This document shows, one piece after another, positions 54,159 to 62,866 of a stretch of 64,000 bases of DNA. The stretch is from positions 1-64,000 of the forward strand of contig NZ_JAECRZ010000011.1 in NCBI RefSeq assembly GCF_016019955.1, written 5' to 3'. The notes beneath the pieces are model-generated. The model was not told the origin of the DNA and made no database searches. It worked only from the letters and a program-made list of their open reading frames with translations. This stretch comes from Thiosulfatihalobacter marinus (lineage in GTDB: Bacteria > Pseudomonadota > Alphaproteobacteria > Rhodobacterales > Rhodobacteraceae). A program made the translations under genes and the position numbers. The first letter of the stretch is position 1. Every line of letters begins with the position of its first letter.

Positions 54159-55850
54159 TCACTCGGCTGCAATCGGCGCGGGGGCCGGGGTTTTGGGTGT
54201 GGGCTTGGCGCCGTGTTCATATTCCTCGAGAAAATCGAGAACTTCCTGGCGGAACTTGTAGTAGTCGGGATGTTCCAGCAGCGCCTTGCGGGTGCGCGGG
54301 CGGGGCAGATCGACATCGACGATCTTGCCGATGGTGGCCTGGGGGCCGTTGGTCATCATCACCACGCGATCGGCCAGCAGGATGGCTTCGTCCACGTCAT
54401 GGGTGACGCAGACCGCCGTGACCTTGGTGCGGTCCCAGACTTCCATCAGCACCTCTTGCAGCTCCCAGCGGGTGAGGCTGTCGAGCATTCCGAAGGGTTC
54501 GTCCAGCAAGAGCAGTTTGGGCGAGAGGGCAAAGGCGCGGGCGATGCCGACGCGCTGTTTCATGCCGTTGGACATGGAATGCGCGGGGCGGTCCATCGCA
54601 TCGCCCAGACCGACCCGTTCGAGGTAGTATTCGACCACGTCCTGGCGTTCGGCCTGGGAGGCGCGGGGATAGACCTTGTCCACGCCTATGGCGACGTTCT
54701 CCCTGGCTGAGAGCCATGGGAACAGGTTGGGCGACTGGAACACCACGGCGCGTTCGGGATCGGCGCCGACCACGCCGCGCCCGTCAAGATTGATGACGCC
54801 TTTGGAGATGTCGTTGAGGCCGGCTGCCATGGTGAGCACGGTGGATTTGCCGCAGCCCGAATGGCCGATCAGCGAGATGAACTCGCCCTTGTCCAGCTTG
54901 AGGTCGAAATCCTCGACCACGGTGAGCGGGCCTTTGGGGGTCGGGTAGATCTTGTGGAGTTGCGAAAACTCGAGATAGCGGTCGGTACGCTGGGATTGCG
55001 TGGCTTGCACGTCTGCCTGGGCCTTGGGCAGGTTGTGGATTGCGGTGACGTTGGGAAGCTCGCGCGCGGTATCCACCTTGGCCTTGATCCCGACATCCAT
55101 CAGGTAGGTGGTGATTTCGGCGCGCAGCTTCTTGAAGCCGTCATGGTGGTTCATTTCCATCCGGTCGCGGGGGCGCGGGATGGTGACAGTGAACGCGTCG
55201 CCCAGGGTGCCGTCCGGGTTCAGCGCGATGATGCGGTCGGCGAGGATGATCGCCTCGTCCACGTCATTGGTGATCAGGACGCAGGTTTTCTTGTCGGCGT
55301 CCCAGATCGCCTCGATCTCGTCGGCGAGATTGGCGCGGGTGAGCGCGTCCAGCGCGGAGAGCGGCTCGTCGAGCAGGAGCATTTCGGGGTTCATGGCCAG
55401 CGCACGGGCGACATTGACCCGCTGGCGCATCCCGCCCGAAAGTTCGGCCGGGCGGCGCGTGGTGGCATGGGAGAGGCCGACCATGTCAACGTAATGGGCG
55501 ACCTTCGCGGCCTTTTCGGCCCTGGGCATGTTCGGAAAGACCGAATCGAGCGCCAGCATGACGTTGCCGTTCACCGTGAGCCAGGGCATCAGCGAGTAGT
55601 TCTGGAAGATCACGCCGCGTTCCGGCCCCGGACCGGTGATCGGTGCGCCCTTGAAGGTGACGCTGCCTTTGGTTGGCTGTTCCAGACCCGCCATCAGGTT
55701 GATCAGCGTGGTCTTGCCCGAGCCGGAAAAGCCGAGCAGGACAAGGAATTCGCCTTCCTGCACATCGAGCGTGATGTCTTTCAGAACATGGGTGCGGGCG
55801 GTGCCCTCGCCGAAATCCTTGGATACGTTTTCGAACTTGAGAATGCTCAT
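54159..55850 (-). CDS. nrtC: Nitrate ABC transporter ATPase with two ATP-binding domains
   Basis: 563 residues: two NrtD/TauB-like ATPase domains fused. First: Walker [10 protein letters not shown] (about 39-47), signature LSGGMRQR, Walker [13 protein letters not shown]. Second: Walker [10 protein letters not shown], Walker [13 protein letters not shown], but the signature reads MSNGMKQR, with Asn in place of the usual second Gly. This makes the second site degenerate on the signature side. Unlike cyanobacterial NrtC it has no solute-binding domain. The linker (about 230-290) is charged. It drives nitrate/nitrite import with NrtB. Position: after nrtB (6 bp), before nirB. The name follows the operon, nasD is also used. 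Confidence 0.9.
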   Translation of the reverse strand: MSILKFENVSKDFGEGTARTHVLKDITLDVQEGEFLVLLGFSGSGKTTLINLMAGLEQPTKGSVTFKGAPITGPGPERGVIFQNYSLMPWLTVNGNVMLALDSVFPNMPRAEKAAKVAHYVDMVGLSHATTRRPAELSGGMRQRVNVARALAMNPEMLLLDEPLSALDALTRANLADEIEAIWDADKKTCVLITNDVDEAIILADRIIALNPDGTLGDAFTVTIPRPRDRMEMNHHDGFKKLRAEITTYLMDVGIKAKVDTARELPNVTAIHNLPKAQADVQATQSQRTDRYLEFSQLHKIYPTPKGPLTVVEDFDLKLDKGEFISLIGHSGCGKSTVLTMAAGLNDISKGVINLDGRGVVGADPERAVVFQSPNLFPWLSARENVAIGVDKVYPRASQAERQDVVEYYLERVGLGDAMDRPAHSMSNGMKQRVGIARAFALSPKLLLLDEPFGMLDSLTRWELQEVLMEVWDRTKVTAVCVTHDVDEAILLADRVVMMTNGPQATIGKIVDVDLPRPRTRKALLEHPDYYKFRQEVLDFLEEYEHGAKPTPKTPAPAPIAAE

Positions 55851-55856
55851 GTCGGA

Positions 55857-56939
55857 TCACCGGTTCGAGGAGAAGGTAAAGAGCGACTGGATGGCATACA
55901 TCAGGCGGTCCAGCAGGAAGCCGATGATGCCGATGGTGAGAACCGCCACCATGATCTTGGCCAGCGAGCTGGACGAGCCGTTCTGGAATTCATCCCAGAC
56001 GAATTTGCCAAGACCGGGGTTCTGGGCCAGCATTTCGGCGGCGATCAGTACCATCCAGCCCACACCGAGGCTCAGGCGCAGGCCGGTGAAAATCAGCGGC
56101 AGGGCCGAGGGCAGAACCAGCTTTGTGATCTTGGTATAGGTGTTCATTTTCAAAACCTTGGAGACATTCACCAGATCCTTGTCGATGGAGGCGACCCCAA
56201 GCGAGGTGTTGATCAGCGTCGGCCAGAGCGAGCACAGCGTGACGGTGATGGCCGAGTTGAGGAAGGATTTGGAGAACAGCCCGTCATCGACCGTGTATGT
56301 GGCGGACACGATCATGGTGACAATCGGCAGCCACGCCAGCGGCGAGACCGGTTTGAAAATCTGGATCAGCGGGTTGATGGCGGCGCTGGCATAGGGCGAC
56401 AGGCCGGCGAGGATGCCCAGCGGAATGGCGACAGCCGAGCCGATCAGGAAGCCGAAGAACACGGTTTTGATGGAGGTCCAGATCTGATCGTAATAGCTGG
56501 GCGCGCCGGTATAGGTGATCTGTTTCACCTTTTCGGGCTGACCGTTGTCGATGAATTTCTGGTTGCGCGCGTCGACCCGGTCATAGAATTTCTGCTCTTT
56601 CGTGGCCTTGGCCTGAGCGTCCTCGTGCAGGTTGACGGCTTCGGTCCAGACCTGGGAGGGGCCGGGTACGGCGCCCAGCGAGGTTTGCACCGTCGGGGCG
56701 AGGCTGGCCCACACAAACAGGAACAGGAGGATTGCCAGAACCGGCACACCGAGCAGGCGCCAGATTTCCCTGGCCTGCGCTTTGGGGTTGTCGCCGGCGG
56801 CGGCCTTGAGGATCGGGGTGATGAAGCTGAGGCCCAGAACCTGGAACCAGGTGTCGGCCTTGTTGATGCGGGTGAAGAGGCGCGCGCGGCGGGCTTCGCG
56901 TGCGTCATCGGCAAGGGCTTGGGGGTCTGTCGCGGTCAT
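55857..56939 (-). CDS. nrtB: Nitrate ABC transporter permease
   Basis: Membrane permease of 360 residues, longer than the 270 of cyanobacterial NrtB because of an N-terminal cytoplasmic stretch and a periplasmic insertion (TEAVNLHEDAQAKATKEQKFY ...). Membrane segments include VPVLAILLFLFVWASLAP and IGSAVAIPLGILAGLSPYAS. The EAA-like loop is in FKPVSPLAWLPIVTM and KNTYTKITKLVLP-type SKVLKMNTYTKITKLVLPSA. The ATG is 98 bp after the nrtA stop, with a stem-loop between. Works with NrtA outside and the double ATPase inside. Confidence 0.93.
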   Translation of the reverse strand: MTATDPQALADDAREARRARLFTRINKADTWFQVLGLSFITPILKAAAGDNPKAQAREIWRLLGVPVLAILLFLFVWASLAPTVQTSLGAVPGPSQVWTEAVNLHEDAQAKATKEQKFYDRVDARNQKFIDNGQPEKVKQITYTGAPSYYDQIWTSIKTVFFGFLIGSAVAIPLGILAGLSPYASAAINPLIQIFKPVSPLAWLPIVTMIVSATYTVDDGLFSKSFLNSAITVTLCSLWPTLINTSLGVASIDKDLVNVSKVLKMNTYTKITKLVLPSALPLIFTGLRLSLGVGWMVLIAAEMLAQNPGLGKFVWDEFQNGSSSSLAKIMVAVLTIGIIGFLLDRLMYAIQSLFTFSSNR

Positions 56940-56961
56940 GGGTCAGGTCCTTGGGGGGCTG

Positions 56962-57023
56962 GCCGCTCCTCATGCCCTTGCGGGCTTTCCTCGCGAGGAC
57001 GCCCGGTGGGGCGGAGGAGCGGC
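56962..57023 (-). promoter_or_regulatory. Stem-loop between nrtA and nrtB
   Basis: In the 98-bp gap the arms GCCGCTCCTC (56962-56971) and GAGGAGCGGC (57014-57023) pair perfectly over 10 bp and enclose a further palindrome CCTCGCGAGG (56989-56998). A structure after a binding-protein gene commonly stabilises its mRNA and lowers expression of the permease genes behind it. No T tract, so not an intrinsic terminator. Confidence 0.65.
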
Positions 57024-57037
57024 GCGTTGTGCGTTGC

Positions 57038-58405
57038 TTAGCCTTGGATCTCGGTGCCGATCACCTTCTGGTTGCCCTTCAGGCCGATGGGCAGGCTTTC
57101 GAGATAGGCGTTCGGGGCCTTGCCGTCATAGGCGATGCCGTCGATGATATCCGCCGCCGGGGTCGGGGCCTTGTAGCCATCGCTGTCCCAGGGGAAATCA
57201 GCCTCGTTGGCAAGACCTTCTTCGACCAGAAGCCGGGCGGCTTGCAGGTAGATTTCGGGCTTGTAGACCGACCTGGCGACTTCGTCATACCAGGTGTTCG
57301 GCTTGGCCTCGGCGATCTGGCCCCAGCGGCGCATCTGGGTCAGGTACCAGACGGCGTCCGAATAAAAGGGGTAGGTCGCGTTGTAGCGGAAGAACACGTT
57401 GAAATCGGGCACCTCGCGCACGTCGCCTTTTTCATACTCGAACGTGCCTGTCATCGAGGCGGCGATCACATCGGCATCGGCGCCCACATATTCCGGCTGG
57501 CTGAGCATTTCGACCGCCGCCATGCGATTGGCGTTGTCGTTTTCATCCAGCCACATCGCCGCGCGGATCAGCGCCTTGACCACGGCCAGCGTGGTGTTGG
57601 GGTTTTCCCGGGCAAATTCGTCGGTAATGCCGAACACTTTTTCGGGGTTGTTCTTCCAGAGTTCATAATCGGTGATCACCGGCACGCCGATGCCCTTGGC
57701 CACGGCCTGTTGGTTCCAGGGTTCGCCTACGCTGTAGCCATAGATTGTGCCGGCCTCCATCGTGGCGGGCATCTGCGGCGGCGGGGTGACGGAGAGCAGA
57801 ACGTCGGCGCCGATCTGGCCGGTGATGTTTTCAGGGCTGTAATAGCCCGGTTCCAGCCCGCCGGCCGCCAGCCAGTAGCGCAGTTCGTAATTGTGGGTCG
57901 AAACCGGGAAGACCATGCCCATGTTGAAGGGTTTGCCTTCGGTCTTGTAGCTTTCGACCACCGGCGCGAGCGCGGCGGCGCTGATCGGGTGGATCGGCTT
58001 GCCCTCCGCGTCGAGCGGCACGTTGGGTTTCATCTGTTCCCAGATCTGGTTGGACACGGTGATGCCGTTGCCGTTCAGATCCATCGAGAAAGGGGTGACG
58101 ATATGCGCCTTGGTGCCGAAGCCGATCGTGGCGGCCAGCGGCTGACCGGCGAGCATGTGGGCGCCGTCCAGCTGGCCGTCGATCACCCCGTCCAGAAGCA
58201 CTTTCCAGTTGGCCTGGGCTTCGAGCGTGACAAAGAGACCTTCGTCATCGAAAAAGCCCTGTTCATAGGCCACAGCCAGCGGCGCCATGTCGGTCAGTTT
58301 GATGAAGCCGAAGGTCAGCTCGTCCTTTTCCAGGTCCAGGAGTTCGGCCATGGCCGGTGTCACCAGCATGGTGGTGGCCGCGAGGAGAGAGGCGATGCGT
58401 TTCAT
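57038..58405 (-). CDS. nrtA: Nitrate-binding protein of the ABC transporter
   Basis: Periplasmic NrtA/CmpA-family binding protein, 455 residues. Sec signal [20 protein letters not shown] at 1-20, no lipobox visible, so it is soluble rather than lipid-anchored. Conserved nitrate-pocket segments: [51 protein letters not shown] and [14 protein letters not shown]. It is first gene after the leader terminator and probably the most abundant protein of the operon. AGGATA precedes the ATG. Confidence 0.94.
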   Translation of the reverse strand: MKRIASLLAATTMLVTPAMAELLDLEKDELTFGFIKLTDMAPLAVAYEQGFFDDEGLFVTLEAQANWKVLLDGVIDGQLDGAHMLAGQPLAATIGFGTKAHIVTPFSMDLNGNGITVSNQIWEQMKPNVPLDAEGKPIHPISAAALAPVVESYKTEGKPFNMGMVFPVSTHNYELRYWLAAGGLEPGYYSPENITGQIGADVLLSVTPPPQMPATMEAGTIYGYSVGEPWNQQAVAKGIGVPVITDYELWKNNPEKVFGITDEFARENPNTTLAVVKALIRAAMWLDENDNANRMAAVEMLSQPEYVGADADVIAASMTGTFEYEKGDVREVPDFNVFFRYNATYPFYSDAVWYLTQMRRWGQIAEAKPNTWYDEVARSVYKPEIYLQAARLLVEEGLANEADFPWDSDGYKAPTPAADIIDGIAYDGKAPNAYLESLPIGLKGNQKVIGTEIQG

Positions 58406-58450
58406 GGTGCATTATCCTTTTGATGTGCCCCGCCGAAGAGGAAAGGGGCG

Positions 58451-58509
58451 AAAAAAACAAGAAAGCCGCTGACCGGACCTGTGGATTTCACAGGCGGTCG
58501 AGCGGCTTT
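58451..58509 (-). terminator. Leader terminator (probable NasT-controlled attenuator) before nrtA
   Basis: On the minus strand a long hairpin begins AAAGCCGCT and ends AGCGGCTTT (58462-58509), with inner pairs CGACCG/CGGTC-type and CCTGTG-CACAGG around a 5-nt loop, followed by CTTGTTTTTTT (58451-58461). It lies 46 bp upstream of the nrtA start and behind nasT-nasS, so it would stop transcription of the structural genes unless NasT allows read-through. A smaller hairpin CCCCG-CTGC-CGGGG is just upstream (58520-58533). Confidence 0.85.
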
Positions 58510-58625
58510 GCCCGGATGTCCCCGGCAGCGGGGAAGAGGAGATTTGCGAGGCGCCATTGCCCCGGCTTGAACTTATTTGGGCGCGGGGCGGGGCGGGGTG
58601 CAAGGATTCGCCGCGTGTTTTCCGG

Positions 58626-58672
58626 AAAAATTGCTGCACCGCCGCAATTCGCGCTGCGACTGCACAATTTTT
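58626..58672 (-). terminator. Inverted repeat just after nasS
   Basis: AAAAATTG (58626-58633) and CAATTTTT (58665-58672) form a perfect 8-bp outer stem on the 47 bp right after the nasS stop; CGCA/TGCG pair inside. On the minus strand the 3' arm ends in TTTTT, so it could end part of the nasTS message. Direct repeats of CTGCAC (58634 and 58660) in the same stretch could instead be regulator half-sites. Either reading means the nrtA message might start here from its own promoter. Confidence 0.45.
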
Positions 58673-58674
58673 GA

Positions 58675-59850
58675 TCAGCCGGGCGATTGAGGGTCAAAAA
58701 CCCGGCCATCGAAAAACGCATCCGGGCCCAGACTAAGCGTGCCGTTGTCCGACGCCACCGGGGTGGGGACGGCCAGTGCGCCTTCGAGTTTTTCGGAGGC
58801 GCCCGGCATATCGACCCCAAGCGGCGCGAGGTGCTGGCGATACAGGTCGGTGCGAAAGACGGCGGCGGCCTTGTCGGCGGCCCAGGCCGGATCAAGGCCG
58901 AGACGCCGCGCCATCCGGGAGCCGATCCAGGCGCCCTGGGATTTCCACGGGAAGGTGGCGGCCCCATCAAAGAAGGCGACCATGCGGGGAACATGACGCG
59001 CGGGGGCGTGGCGGGACAGGATCATGCGGCCGGTCAGGGCGCGTTCCAGGATTTCGGCGGGCAAGCCGAGATATTCCGGCCAGGCGAGAATGTCGGCGGC
59101 GGTCGAGCGTTTTGACGTATCGCCAAGCCAGCGGGCGGCCTTCCACACGGCGCGCATCAGGCGTCCGGTCAGATCCGGGTTGGCGGCGGTCCACCCGGCG
59201 CGGGCGGCAAGCACCTTTTCCGGGGCAAAGTTCCAGATTGCGGCGCCGGGCAGGAGCAGTTCGCCACCGCCGTTTTCCACCGTGATCGAGCCCCAGGGTT
59301 CGCCGACGCAGAAGGCGTCGATCTCGCCCGCCGCGATGGCGTCTGCCATGAGGGGCGGCGGGATGGTGCGGATGTCGAGAGACCGCGGATCGGTGTCGCC
59401 GTGCCCGCCCAGCCAGTAGTGCAGCAATTCGGTGTGCATGGAAAACGGGAACGGCACGCCGATCCGTAGCGGGCCGTCGATCGCGGCCAGGGCATTTCTG
59501 GCTGCTGTGGCGTTTGTGAAATCGGGTGTAAAGCCGGTGTCGTACAGGCGGGCGGCGACGGGGTTGGACAGCCCGATTACATTGCCGTTCACCGAAAGCA
59601 CGGAAAGGGCATCGAGCGGCGTGGAAATGCCGCCAAGCCCCAGCGCCATGGCGACGGGAACCGGGGCAAGCATGTGGGCGGCCTCGATCTGGCCCAGTAC
59701 AAGCCGGTCGCGCAGGGTGGACCAGGAGGGGCCGGATTGCAGGGTGAGACCGAGCCCTTCCTCCTCGGCAAAGCCCAACTCGCGGGCGACGATCAGCGGG
59801 GCGGCATCGACAAGCGGCATGAAGCCGACGGTGAGGGGCTGTATTCTCAT
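58675..59850 (-). CDS. nasS: NasS, nitrate/nitrite sensor
   Basis: Cytoplasmic relative of NrtA, 391 residues, without a signal peptide. It shares the family segments (LTVGFMPLVDAAPLIVARELGF, FPFSMHTELLHYWLGG, CVGEPWGSITVENGG). In Azotobacter and Paracoccus the homologue holds NasT inactive until nitrate or nitrite binds. The start overlaps the nasT stop (ATGA), so the two partners are made together, which fits a stoichiometric complex. The stop is followed by the nrtA leader. Confidence 0.93.
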   Translation of the reverse strand: MRIQPLTVGFMPLVDAAPLIVARELGFAEEEGLGLTLQSGPSWSTLRDRLVLGQIEAAHMLAPVPVAMALGLGGISTPLDALSVLSVNGNVIGLSNPVAARLYDTGFTPDFTNATAARNALAAIDGPLRIGVPFPFSMHTELLHYWLGGHGDTDPRSLDIRTIPPPLMADAIAAGEIDAFCVGEPWGSITVENGGGELLLPGAAIWNFAPEKVLAARAGWTAANPDLTGRLMRAVWKAARWLGDTSKRSTAADILAWPEYLGLPAEILERALTGRMILSRHAPARHVPRMVAFFDGAATFPWKSQGAWIGSRMARRLGLDPAWAADKAAAVFRTDLYRQHLAPLGVDMPGASEKLEGALAVPTPVASDNGTLSLGPDAFFDGRVFDPQSPG

Positions 59851-60431
59851 GACAGCAGGTCCGCCGCCGTGACCAGGGCCTGGGCGACATCGGCGATTTT
59901 CCGGCCCTGGCTCATCGCGGTCTTGCGGATCAGGGCATAGGCCTCGTCCTCGGAGAGGTTGCGCGCGCGCATCAGGATGCCTTTGGCGCGGTCGATGATC
60001 TTGCGTTCTTCGAGCGCGCGCCGGGTGGCTGCCAGTTCGCTGCGCATCCGCGAGAACATGTGAAACCGGGCAATGGCGGCATCCATCACCGGCTGGATCC
60101 GGTCGGCGCGCAGCCCGTCCACCACATAGGCCGAGACCCCGGCCTCGATCGCGGCCTTGGTGATGCTGTCATCCGACCGGTCGACAAACATCGCCACCGG
60201 GCGTTCGAGCGGCGAGGAGGCGAGGGTGAGTTCCTCGATCACGTCGCGGGACGGGTTGGCGATGTCGACCAGCACGATATCGGGATTCATCTCTGCGACG
60301 GAACGGGCCAGCCCGGTATGCCCGGCAAGCACCTTGATATGGTGATCCCCGGTGGCGACGAGGCTATCGATGATCGCCTCGGCGCGGGTCTTGTCGGGTT
60401 CGACGATCAAAATGGTGAGTTGGCTGGGCAC
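59847..60431 (-). CDS. nasT: NasT, ANTAR-domain antiterminator
   Basis: 194 residues with a GTG start. Receiver-like domain at 1-120, with D56 (VLVDIANP) at the phosphoacceptor place but a weak acidic pocket otherwise, then a coiled-coil link and an RNA-binding ANTAR domain at about 133-192 (ALEERKIIDRAKGILM, DEAYALIRKTAMSQGRKIADVAQ). ANTAR proteins bind two-hexaloop RNA and block terminators. Here its target is most likely the hairpin ahead of nrtA. Its release from NasS by nitrate is known in relatives. Confidence 0.95.
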   Translation of the reverse strand: MPSQLTILIVEPDKTRAEAIIDSLVATGDHHIKVLAGHTGLARSVAEMNPDIVLVDIANPSRDVIEELTLASSPLERPVAMFVDRSDDSITKAAIEAGVSAYVVDGLRADRIQPVMDAAIARFHMFSRMRSELAATRRALEERKIIDRAKGILMRARNLSEDEAYALIRKTAMSQGRKIADVAQALVTAADLLS

Positions 60432-60455
60432 GGGCGTGGCGCGGTCCTGAATTGG

Positions 60456-60488
60456 GTGTTGGGACCGTGGTAGGCGCTGTGTTGGGAC
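60456..60488 (-). promoter_or_regulatory. Direct repeat upstream of nasT
   Basis: GTGTTGGGAC occurs twice, at 60456-60465 and 60479-60488, 23 bp apart (about two helical turns), between nasT and the next gene. On the reading strand it is GTCCCAACAC. It may be a binding site for a regulator of the nas operon. It does not match the NtrC consensus TGCAC-N7-GTGCA. Confidence 0.4.
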
Positions 60489-60572
60489 GCAGCCAGAGGG
60501 GAGGGCAATGCCGGGGGCGGCATCGCCTGCTTTTTGGGCAAATGATGGCGGATTGGTGAATTGTTGGGCGTG

Positions 60573-61316
60573 TCAGATACAGCGCCCGCCATCGACCTCC
60601 ATCAGGGTGCCGGTGATCATGCTGGCCTCGTCCGAGCAGAGGAAGGCGGCGGCGTTGCCCATGTCCTCGGGTTGGGAAAAGCGGCCCAGGGGAATGGTGG
60701 CGAGGAATTTGGCGCGCATCTCGGGGGTGTCTTCGCCCATGAAGGATTTCAGCAGCGGAGTTTCTCCGGCGACCGGGTTGAGCGCGTTGACACGGATGCC
60801 GAAGGGGGCAAGTTCCACCGCCATGGTTCTTGTGGCGGTGTTCACCCAGCCCTTGGAGGCATTGTACCAGTTGAGATTGGGGCGCGGGGAGAGGCCGGCG
60901 GTGGAGGAGACATTGAGGATCGCGCCCGATGCGCGGGCCTTCATATGCGGGACGAGGGCGCGGGCCAGAAGGTAGATGGATTTGCAGTTCACCGAAAAGA
61001 CCCGGTCGAAATCGTCTTCGGTGACGGTTTCCATCGGCGCGGGCAGGTGGGTGACGCCCGCGTTGTTCACGAGAATGTCGATATGGCCCCATTGGGCAAG
61101 GGCGCCGTCAATCATCGCCTGAACGCTGTCACTGTTGGCCACGTCCACGGTGCAGGGGGCGGCGTGTTCGTGTTCGGCGGCCTTGCGTTGCGCCGCGTCG
61201 GTGTTGATGTCGGCCACGATGACCCTGGCGCCTTCGGCGAGGAACTTGTCAACGATGCCGGCGCCGAAGCCCTGGGCGCCTCCGGTGACGATGGCCGTTT
61301 TGTTTGCAAGACGCAT
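60573..61316 (-). CDS. SDR family oxidoreductase
   Basis: Short-chain dehydrogenase of 247 residues. NAD(P) motif TGGAQGFGAG (11-20), acidic D36 in VIVADINTD suggesting NAD preference, NNAG at 84-87, catalytic S138 and YNASK (Y151, K155). C-terminus SEQDMG-like PEDMGNAAAFLCSDEASMITGTLMEVDGGRCI matches glucose/3-oxoacyl dehydrogenase-like members. Transcribed together with the aldehyde dehydrogenase and ABC ATPase upstream, so perhaps part of a sugar-alcohol or peptide-derived compound pathway. Substrate unknown. Confidence 0.9.
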   Translation of the reverse strand: MRLANKTAIVTGGAQGFGAGIVDKFLAEGARVIVADINTDAAQRKAAEHEHAAPCTVDVANSDSVQAMIDGALAQWGHIDILVNNAGVTHLPAPMETVTEDDFDRVFSVNCKSIYLLARALVPHMKARASGAILNVSSTAGLSPRPNLNWYNASKGWVNTATRTMAVELAPFGIRVNALNPVAGETPLLKSFMGEDTPEMRAKFLATIPLGRFSQPEDMGNAAAFLCSDEASMITGTLMEVDGGRCI

Positions 61317-61361
61317 GGGCGTGGTCCTTTTTGGCTGGTGCGCCGGGGCGGGCTGTTGGAT

Positions 61362-61399
61362 GCCTCCGGCGGGAGTATTTTCGGGAACAATGAAAGAGC
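61362..61399 (+). repeat. Extragenic repeat copy
   Basis: GCCTCCGGCGGGAGTATTT followed by TCGGGAACAATGAAAGAG, between the SDR and aldehyde dehydrogenase genes. Similar stretches lie near 47327 (+) and 25690-25717 (minus). CTCCGGCGGGAG can form a small hairpin. Confidence 0.6.
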
Positions 61400-61411
61400 G
61401 GGTGGCGCGGG

Positions 61412-62866
61412 TTATCCGTGCAGCGCGGCGACGGTTTTGAGCTGTGAGAAATGGAAGAGGGCCTCGAAGCCTTTTTCGCGGCCGTGGCCGGATTTGCCGG
61501 TGCCGCCAAAGGGCAGTTCCACCCCGCCGCCCGCGCCATAGTTGTTGAGGAAGACCTGACCGGAGCGGAGTGCCCTGGCGAGGCGCATCTGGCGGGCGCC
61601 GTTTTGCGACCAGACGCTGGCGACGAGGCCGTAATCGGTGCCGTTGGCGATTTCGAGCGCCTCTTCTTCGGTGTCAAACGGGATCAGCACCTGCACGGGG
61701 CCAAAGATTTCCTGTTGGGCCAGGGCATGGTCGGGGGCGACATCGGCAAACAGGGTGGGGGCGATATAGGCGCCGTTGGCCGGGGCGTTGGAGACGATCT
61801 GGCCGGTGGCGGCGGTGTCGAGATCGGCGCCCTTATCGAGGAAGGACTGTACGATCTGTTGCTGGCGGGTGGAAATCAGCGGGCCGAGTTCGAGATTGTC
61901 GGTGGCGGGCGCGGCGCGCAAGTTTTTGTAGGCGGTGCTCATGCGGGCGCGGACCTCGTCATAGACGGGGCGCTGCACGAGGATGCGCGAGGAGGCGGAA
62001 CAGGTTTGCCCGGCGTTCTGGATGCCTGCGTTCACGAGGAAGGGCAGGGCGGCGTCAAGATCGGCGTCCGCGAACACCAGTTGTGGGGATTTGCCACCGA
62101 GTTCGAGCGTGACCGGGACCACGTTCTTGGCGGCGGCGGCCTGAATCAGGCTGCCTGTGGCGACCGAGCCGGTGAATGAGATGTGTTGAATGCCGGGGTG
62201 TTCGGCGAGCGCGGCGCCCGCTTCGGCGCCGAGGCCGGGCACGACGTTGAGCGCGCCGGGGGGCAAGCCGGCCTGTTGGGCGAGATCAGCAAAGGCGAGC
62301 GCGGTGAGGCAGGCTTCTTCTGCCGGCTTGAGAACGCAGGCATTGCCCATCGCCAGCGCCGCGCCGACCGAGCGGCCGATGATCTGCATCGGGTAGTTCC
62401 ATGGTACGATATGGCCGGTCACGCCATAGGGTTCGCGCAGTGTGTAGACGGTGTAGCCGTCGAGATAGGGGATGGTTTCGCCATGCACCTTGTCCGCCGC
62501 GCCGCCGTAGAATTCGCAGTAGCGCGCCAGCGCGATCACGTCGTTTCGGGCCTGGGTGAGGGGTTTGCCCACGTCGAGCGCTTCGAGCAGGGCGAGCGTT
62601 TCGGTGTGCTGGAGCACCAGTTGGCCAAGACGGATAAGGATGCGGCCGCGTTCCACGGCCGTGGCGGCACCCCAGTCGCCTTGTCGCGCGCTGTGGGCGG
62701 CGGCGACGGCGGCGTTGATGTCGGGCGCGGCGCCACGCGCGATGGCGGCAAGCGGGGTGCCGTCGGACGGGTTGATCAGGTCGAGCGTGTCGCCGGAGGC
62801 GGGCGGCACCCAGGCGCCGTTGATCAGGCAGAGGGACGGATCGAACCAGAGGTCAGGCAGGGACAT
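61412..62866 (-). CDS. Aldehyde dehydrogenase family protein
   Basis: NAD(P)-dependent aldehyde dehydrogenase, 484 residues. Catalytic C289 (NAGQTCSASSRI), E255 (VTLELGGKSPQ), coenzyme segments IVPWNYPMQI and FTGSVATGSLI. Length and motifs fit betaine-aldehyde/gamma-aminobutyraldehyde-like members, but substrate is unknown. Start overlaps the ABC ATPase stop by 14 bp, so it belongs to the same minus-strand operon. The SDR gene follows 95 bp on, separated by the extragenic repeat. Confidence 0.92.
   Translation of the reverse strand: MSLPDLWFDPSLCLINGAWVPPASGDTLDLINPSDGTPLAAIARGAAPDINAAVAAAHSARQGDWGAATAVERGRILIRLGQLVLQHTETLALLEALDVGKPLTQARNDVIALARYCEFYGGAADKVHGETIPYLDGYTVYTLREPYGVTGHIVPWNYPMQIIGRSVGAALAMGNACVLKPAEEACLTALAFADLAQQAGLPPGALNVVPGLGAEAGAALAEHPGIQHISFTGSVATGSLIQAAAAKNVVPVTLELGGKSPQLVFADADLDAALPFLVNAGIQNAGQTCSASSRILVQRPVYDEVRARMSTAYKNLRAAPATDNLELGPLISTRQQQIVQSFLDKGADLDTAATGQIVSNAPANGAYIAPTLFADVAPDHALAQQEIFGPVQVLIPFDTEEEALEIANGTDYGLVASVWSQNGARQMRLARALRSGQVFLNNYGAGGGVELPFGGTGKSGHGREKGFEALFHFSQLKTVAALHG

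Noticed and set aside
54861-57041. A 726-residue plus-strand frame
   Set aside because: It is antisense to nrtC and nrtB, which have full motifs; the frame reflects high GC codon structure and its product has no recognisable domain.
58561-58620. Sigma-54 promoter for nrtA
   Set aside because: A GG-N9-GC match was seen (GGCGAATCCTTGC), but the spacing is one base short of the GG-N10-GC rule.
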